Below are positions 58,597 through 64,000 of a DNA stretch of 64,000 nt, piece by piece. Source of the stretch: JBDWFY01 sp964291365 (GTDB lineage: Bacteria > Pseudomonadota > Alphaproteobacteria > Rhizobiales > Stappiaceae); NCBI GenBank assembly GCA_964291365.2, contig OZ219952.1, positions 1 to 64,000 on the forward strand, given 5' to 3'. The notes under the pieces are model-generated. The model was not told where the DNA came from. It made no database searches and was given only the letters and a program-made list of their open reading frames with translations. Every line of letters begins with the position of its first letter. The first letter of the stretch is position 1. The position numbers were made by a program, and so were the translations under genes.

Positions 58597-58890
58597 AGCA
58601 GTCTAAGTGGTCACACTGCACAATACTTAAACTCTTTTTTCTTTTCCAAATACAGTTACTTTATGGAATAAGTTAAGTAGTGATGTTGTGTCCTCACCCT
58701 TCTCTACCTTTAAGAATCGTGTTTAAAATAACATTGCATTGCTGTAGTTAATACAAGTATTGTCACTGTATTCAATTTCAATAACTTAAGTAGTCCTTTC
58801 ATCTTCTGGATGTACATATTACTTATTAGCATTATCATGCTATTTTTGTGCATCCCTGCATTTTTATAATCATGCAAAATGATATTTAAA
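58597..58890 (+). pseudogene. LINE 3' end in opposite orientation
   Basis: The plus strand reads LWNKLSSDVVSSPFSTFKNR then V and TAA, the usual carboxy-terminal signature of such LINEs (W-N-x-L ... F-K), followed by about 165 bp of AT-rich 3' sequence ending where satA resumes (AATAGGCTTACGAACC). It is inverted relative to the RT piece. Confidence 0.7.
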
Positions 58891-58992
58891 AATAGGCTTA
58901 CGAACCACCCTCCCCCAAAAAGGGCTCCCTTACTTCTCCAAGATACAACCATAATCCTCGATGATAGATCGCCAAAGGAGCGATGGAGGATA
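58891..58992. repeat. satA fragment between LINE and M2 element
   Basis: Matches 40150-40250 (CGAACCACCCTCCCCCAAAA, GATAGATCGCCAAAGGAGCG). Confidence 0.85.
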
Positions 58993-59664
58993 TATGTGAC
59001 CTTCCACGAGAAAACCAAGCATAATGCGCTGGACATCAATCTGAGATACAGGCCATAATAATCGCCCGGTCTGATAACGTTCGAATTTCACTTTTTGGCA
59101 TGGAACGATAGAGGAATCATTCCTCTACACGAAAATCTGCTTCGTAGTTTCTAGAACGCCATACTTACCGAATTATGGCTCGAAGAAGTCAGCCGTGTAG
59201 CTACATAGAGCGTTCATGGCACGGACCTGTTGCTGTAGGCAACCGTGGCAGCTGCGAATAAAAAAAGTCGCCAGCCACTTTTCTTCTTCGATTTTGTGTA
59301 CAAACGAACCTTAGAAACGCTTATCTTCTCGTTCTTTTCCATCGAAACGGCAAGTGCTGTTCTCGTTCGAGTATTTTGGCAGCCATCTAGGTCGTTGACT
59401 TTGTGGGCGGGGCCACGAATTTTAATAAACGGCGAGTATACGGACTTCCGCGTGCAATGTACGTAGCAATGTTTCATTGTACTTTCTGCAAAACTTTAGT
59501 ACGGGCGATCCGGGTACATTTTGGCTCATATCTCCATGATTATACGGGCTAGAGACTTCAAATTTGCAGGAGCAGCAGTTCAAAGGTTGTAGTTGGTAAT
59601 GGTGGCCTTAACTCAAAATCGGTTGTCAGCGCATTATGCTTGGTTTTGTCATGGAAGGTCACAT
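58993..59664. mobile_element. TATGTGACCTTCC-ended element (M2)
   Basis: The left end TATGTGACCTTCCACGAG plus AAAACCAAGCATAATGCGC and the right end GCGCATTATGCTTGG plus GGAAGGTCACATA form an inverted repeat of about 37 bp. It interrupts GGAGGATATGAGTCGAAGG, which is continuous at 9317 and 40247. The outer seven bases (TGTGACC) are shared with M1 but the interior is not. The open frame on the plus strand at 59245-59466 (MAAANKKSRQPLFFFDFVYK) has no known motif. Confidence 0.85.
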
Positions 59665-59792
59665 ATGAGTCGAAGGCGCACGCGCAGTTCAGTATAGGTA
59701 GTCAATGGTTAGTTGTCCATCGACGATCCCTACAGAACAGCTGCATGCACTGTTGACTGAAGACACCTAGTCCAAAAATCAGGGATATTATA
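59665..59792. repeat. satA fragment between M2 and M1 copy 3
   Basis: Satellite blocks GGTTAGTTGTCCATCGACG and GTCCAAAAATCAGGGATAT. The latter is the empty-site reference for the 9426-11153 insertion. Confidence 0.85.
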
Positions 59793-60492
59793 TATATGTG
59801 ACCATATCTGGGAAAACCCGCCATGTAGCGAATTTTATGAAATTTTAGTTAGCTGTATATTTGATAAGCTCTACCCTAGAGCTAATCTGCCTCCAAGTTT
59901 CAGACCGATCGCGCGCTTCGCGTAGGAGCTAGAGCGCTTTGTTTGCGATCGCGCCACACCCTCAAGAAACGAGAAATTACGGCCTAAAGGCGTTGCTATG
60001 TACGCGTATAGCGTTCCCGTATACTACGCGTGTACCGGAAGTCAATTAAATTGACTTGGGCGGAGCCGTTCGAAATGAACGCCAAAGGTCAAGCTAGGCT
60101 CGAACTTTGTCGTCGATAATGAGAGCCGCTTCTTCTTCGATGCCTAAGAAGCTAAAAAGGTGAGTCAACGTTTAGTAATTCGACGAATCTAGCTGTATCT
60201 AGGATAGCCCGCGAGCGGGAATTCCAATTAACGCCCTTAGCAACGGGCTCCGTGTACGGCAGCTGCACTGACTAGGTAGATCGAGGGGCCTGTAAGTAAA
60301 GGCTTATTTCGCCTTGATAACTTATGTTTACCCTCCGTAGGCTACGGCAATAGTTAGTAGAAAGGTTCTTTGACATGAATATGACAAAAACTGGACATTG
60401 ACCATTTTCGACCTGAGGTACTAAAAACGCGCATTGCGCGACTTGCGCGTTTTCGCGACATGCCGGGTTTTCGCAAATCCGGTCACATATAT
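59793..60492 (+). mobile_element. M1 element, copy 3
   Basis: Ends TATATATGTGACCATATCTG and GCAAATCCGGTCACATATAT are inverted and embedded in short TA runs. ATG at 60119 opens MRAASSSMPKKLKR into the donor AG|GTGAGT, as in copy 2. The left TIR has diverged (CCATATCTGGG). Confidence 0.85.
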
Positions 60493-61800
60493 ATATATTA
60501 GCAGAGGTGCAACGGACGTGAGCCATTCCCTAGATTTTAAATGTTGTTTGAGTCTCATCGAATAGCCCAAACGTTACAATAGCTAAAAAGCCTAAAGAAC
60601 CACCCACCAAAAGAGGGCTTACATTGAGCGACTGACCTTACCGTTCTAAGATACAACCATAATTCCCGAAGATAGATCGCCAAAGAGAGCGAAAATGGAT
60701 ATAAGAGCCGAAGGCGCACATGCAGTTCGGTATAGGGTGTCAATGGTTAGTTGTCCATCGACGATCGATACAGAACAGCTCATGCGCCGTAGACTGAATG
60801 TATTTATCCCAAAGATCAGGGAAATCGATCAGAGTGTTAGCTGACTATATTAGCAGAGGTGCAACGTGCCATTGCCTAGATTTTGAATGTTGTTTGAGCT
60901 TTATCGAATAGGCAAAACGAAACCATCGCTAATAGTTCAGTATTGGTCGTCAATGGTTAGTTGTCCATCGACAATCACTACAGAACAGCTGCATGCGCTG
61001 TTGACTGAAGACACTTAGCCCAAATATCAGGGAAATCAATCAGAGAGTTAGCTGACGACATTAGTAGAGGTGCAACGGGCTATAGACATTCCCTAGATTT
61101 TTGAGCTTCATCGAATGGCCAAAACGTTACGATCGCTAAATAGGCTAACGAACCACCGTCCCCCAAGAAAGGGCTCAAATTGAGTGACTGACCTTATATC
61201 TCCAAGATACAACCATAATTCTCGATGATAGATCGCCAAAGCGAGCTATAATGGATAATATAAGAGCAAAAGGCGCACACGCAGTTCGGTAAAGGTTGTC
61301 AAAGGTTAGTTGTCCATCGACGATCCCTACAGAACAGCGCATGCGCTGTAGACTGAAGATACTTAGCCCAAATATCAGGGAAATCAATCAGCGAGTTAGC
61401 TGACGATATTAGCAGAGGTGTAACGGGCTATGGCCATTCCCTAGATTTTGAATGTTGTTTGAGCTTCATCGAATGGCCAAAATGTTACGATCGCTAACGA
61501 AAGGCTAACGAACCACTCCCCCCCCCCCCCCCCCCCCCCCAAATAAAATGGGCTCAAATTGAGCGACTGACCTTATCCCACAAAAAAAAGGAGCGACTGG
61601 CCTTATCTTTCTAAGATACAACATTAGTTTTCGATGATAGATTGCCAAAGCGAGCTAAAATGGATGTAAGATCCAAAGGCGCACACGCAGTTCGTTGTCA
61701 AAGGTTAGTTGTCCATCGACGATCTTGCAGAACAGCGCATGCACTGTAGACTGAAAATGTTCAGCCCAAAGATCAGGGAAATGAATCAGTGAGATAGCTG
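60493..61800. repeat. satA satellite, segment 5 right part
   Basis: About four monomers. A poly-C run of about 24 lies at 61517-61540, and ACAGCGCATGCGCTGT at 61330-61347. The array ends near GATAGCTGAGTCATGAACAC. Confidence 0.9.
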
Positions 61801-62677
61801 AGTCATGAACACTCAAGCTGTTGAACATATACCGTGGGTGCATCAAGATAGTCACAGGGATCAGGAGCATCTTCTGATTCTTCTACAACCAGTGCAAGTG
61901 GATCATCTCCTGAAAAGGTACCACCACAGGGAATTAGTTGCCTAGGCATAATACTGCAGAGATTAAATGGCTTTCCACGGCTTCCAAATGCTAACGCAAT
62001 CTCATACAAGACACAATTATGGCATCACGATAAAAAAGGTTAGCCCACACTTAACACTAATTGTAGTACACGTAACTTCTTAGGAGTAGCCTTTTCAATG
62101 GTACACTCAATCTTGGTGGAATTTGGAAATCTCATACTGAATTTCCTACCACCAGGGACACTGGGAATGTGTTGATTACACTTCTCTTTGTTCCTTACTT
62201 GCAGCTGCAACAAAAATCGACACATGATTTGGCAAAAGAGAATTTCAATTCCTGTCATAGTGGAATCCCTCTAGTCTGGACACCGTTGCAACCATTTAAG
62301 GTGTCTGGATTACAGAACCTGTACTCATTTTTGGCCATCATAATGACCCAATTAAACGAGGTGTCCTTATTACAGACTATACAATATAGAGGCATTCCAC
62401 TGTGTACAGTGAGAAACTTGAAGGTACCACTCTCAGTCTTTCTGGGATGGGTTAACTACTAATAGGACAATGAATGAATACTGTAAGGAAAGTTACTGAA
62501 TCAGACATTTGAATTTGTGTGGTACATACTCTCCATCACAGACTCACTTCTTCAGTTCTCCTCTTCTTGCTCTAAATAGAGAGCAATTTAGCATATCAAC
62601 GAAAGATGTGCGATAAGTTATAACAAGAGTATGTAATAAGAGATGAGAGTATCGAACGCTCCATATGGTCCGTGTAA
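61801..62677. other. Unassigned sequence after the satellite block
   Basis: This non-satellite sequence has short minus-strand frames: 62009-61803 (GKPFNLCSIMPRQLIPCGG, DDPLALVVEESEDAPDPCDY) and 62258-62040 (NQHIPSVPGGRKFSMRFPNS). They look protein-like and are separated by about 30 bases; they may be exons of a gene fragment, but no family was recognised. A plus-strand GGTGTC(C/T)(T/G)(G/T)ATTACAGA motif occurs twice near 62300 and 62360. No gene can be called. Confidence 0.35.
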
Positions 62678-63351
62678 TATGTGACCGGATTTGAGAAAAC
62701 CCTCCGTATGGGATCCGCGCACTATTCGCGCATTGCGCGTTTTTAGTAGCTCTGGTCAAAAACAGTCAAAGTTCAGATTTTGCCACATCCATGTCAAAGA
62801 ACCTTTCTTGTAACTGTTACCGTCGCCTACGGAGCCTAGTCGTAAGTTACCAAGGCGTAATAAGCCTTTATTCACAGGCTCCTCGATCTACCTAGTCTAT
62901 GCAGCTGCCGTTTACGGAGTCCGTTGCTAAGGGCGATAATTATCTAGATACAGCTAGATTCATCGAACTACTGAACGTTGACTCACCTTTTAAGCTTCTT
63001 AGGCATCGAAGAAGAAGCGGCCATCGTTATCGACGACGAAGTTCGAGACTAGCTCGACCTTTGCGCTCTTTTCGGACGGTCCCGCCCAAGTTGAATCAAT
63101 TGATTTCCGGTTGACGCGTAGTATACGGAAACGCTACACGCGTACATAGCAACGCCTTTAGACCGTAATTTCTCGTTTTCTATGGTTGTAGCGCGATCGC
63201 AAACAAAGCGGGCTATCTCCAAAGCGGAGCGCGCGATCAGTCTAAAACTTGCAGGTGGGTTAGCTCTATGGTAGAGCTTATCAAAGACGCATCAAACTCA
63301 ATTTTCACAAAAAATCCCACAAGGAGGGTTCTCTCAAATCCGGTCACATAT
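62678..63351 (-). mobile_element. M1 element, copy 4 (inverted)
   Basis: Nearly identical to 28741-29418 but in opposite orientation. The minus strand encodes MAASSSMPKKLKR with a GTGAGT donor (around 63030-62990). The ends ATATGTGACCGGATTTGAG and CTCAAATCCGGTCACATAT are intact. Confidence 0.85.
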
Positions 63352-64000
63352 GTGTTCGGAGAGTAACGTGACTTCCCGCCTTGCGCACATGACTAAGCCA
63401 AGTTGCTAAACACTCGATTTTTCTCAGGACTGCGATGAATAGAGGCGTTTCTTCTGAGTTTTATGCTAGATTCTTCATGAACGTTCGTTTTGTATCGCGA
63501 TCCGCTCGCGTTTCAGCCACTATTGCACTCGCATTAGTTTGCACTCGAGGTCACGCCCATAATTCGTTATTTGAATCGAGCACGCTCATTGGTCAATGTT
63601 TAAATTCCTGGCGTGTGACTTTCTGAACACATATTACACGGACAATATAGCGTGTTCGATACTCTCTTCCTTATCTTACTATATACTCTTGGTTATAGTT
63701 ATATCCCGGTGTGAGTACAATACCCATATGTTATACACGCATATCCGGGATATAACTGGTTTCTATCCCACAGACCATGGAAATGTATATGCTACCTGAC
63801 CTCGCCATGGCAATGAATTCCGAGACAATGACATCATTAGGTCAGCAACCAATCACATTCAAGGTATGGTTTGATCATTAATCTGTGCAGTTCAGTCTCA
63901 ATCTCAGTAGCTATGTAGCTCTAGCTGGTATGCTTGTTGCCCAGTGAATTTGCCTTCTTTCCTTGGAATGTTACGCTATAACAATAGTGCTGAGGCTATT
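63352..64000. other. Unassigned right edge of the window
   Basis: No satellite, transposon end or gene was recognised. An inverted repeat GTTATATCCCGG ... CCGGGATATAAC (63696-63751, loop about 35 nt) is present; it may be an element end or chance. Confidence 0.4.

Noticed and set aside
1..64000. CRISPR array, rRNA or tRNA genes
   Set aside because: The repeats are satellites of about 169-440 bp without spacer structure, and no tRNA T-arm or rRNA core motif was seen.

Overview
The window is eukaryotic and almost certainly from an invertebrate animal; a sponge is a tentative guess. Support for an animal comes from spliced genes with short GT-AG introns (about 60-460 bp), a CXXC zinc finger of the metazoan chromatin-protein type, an animal-type EnSpm/CMC transposon with a SAM-domain partner gene, and a HARBI1-like Harbinger transposase. 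I found no host housekeeping gene, rRNA, tRNA or CRISPR. The whole 64 kb is a satellite-rich block into which transposons have inserted repeatedly.

The background is a composite repeat present about three to four times in the same order. It consists of a ~240-bp satellite (T1: 1-3440, 23730-24225, remnant 48755-48840); a ~3.1-kb element with CACTG ends (copy A 3441-6604, copy B 24226-27254, complete copy C 48903-52059); a ~500-bp spacer A; a long degenerate ~300-440-bp satellite (satA: 7100-13930, 27750-30450, 38895-43190, 52550-61800, all interrupted); a ~300-600-bp spacer B; and a 169-bp satellite (satB: 14500-23500, 35880-37030, 43790-45095, 47390-48720).

Three protein-coding DNA transposons sit in this background, each with recognisable target-site duplications. 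(1) A 7.7-kb EnSpm/CMC-like element (14645-22322) in satB carries two divergent genes: an intact SAM-domain accessory gene on the minus strand and a transposase on the plus strand that has two in-frame stops and one frameshift. (2) A 4.7-kb Mutator-like element (30767-35449) in spacer B has a perfect 25-bp TIR and a perfect 10-bp TSD. Its single seven-exon gene appears intact (about 1160 aa) and joins a MULE DDE transposase, a SWIM zinc finger, a CXXC zinc finger and an OTU cysteine-protease domain. This is the most interesting object in the window. (3) A 2.9-kb PIF/Harbinger element (52950-55888) in satA has an intact transposase and a Myb/SANT-like ORF1 with a one-base deletion.

Smaller insertions include four copies of a ~0.6-0.7-kb family ending in TATGTGACC that keeps a start codon, a short basic NLS-like peptide and a splice donor; a related element at 58993-59664; a TA-flanked element with CCGTAAATG ends (9426-11153); CTCAG-ended MITEs; two copies of a 123-bp hairpin; a ~500-bp foldback element; a ~1.95-kb element with 14-bp TIRs; and decayed retroelement pieces (Penelope-like RT at 46607-47152; scrambled non-LTR LINE at 57538-58890). 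Exon coordinates were derived by hand from splice signals and reading-frame continuity and have not been tested against transcripts.
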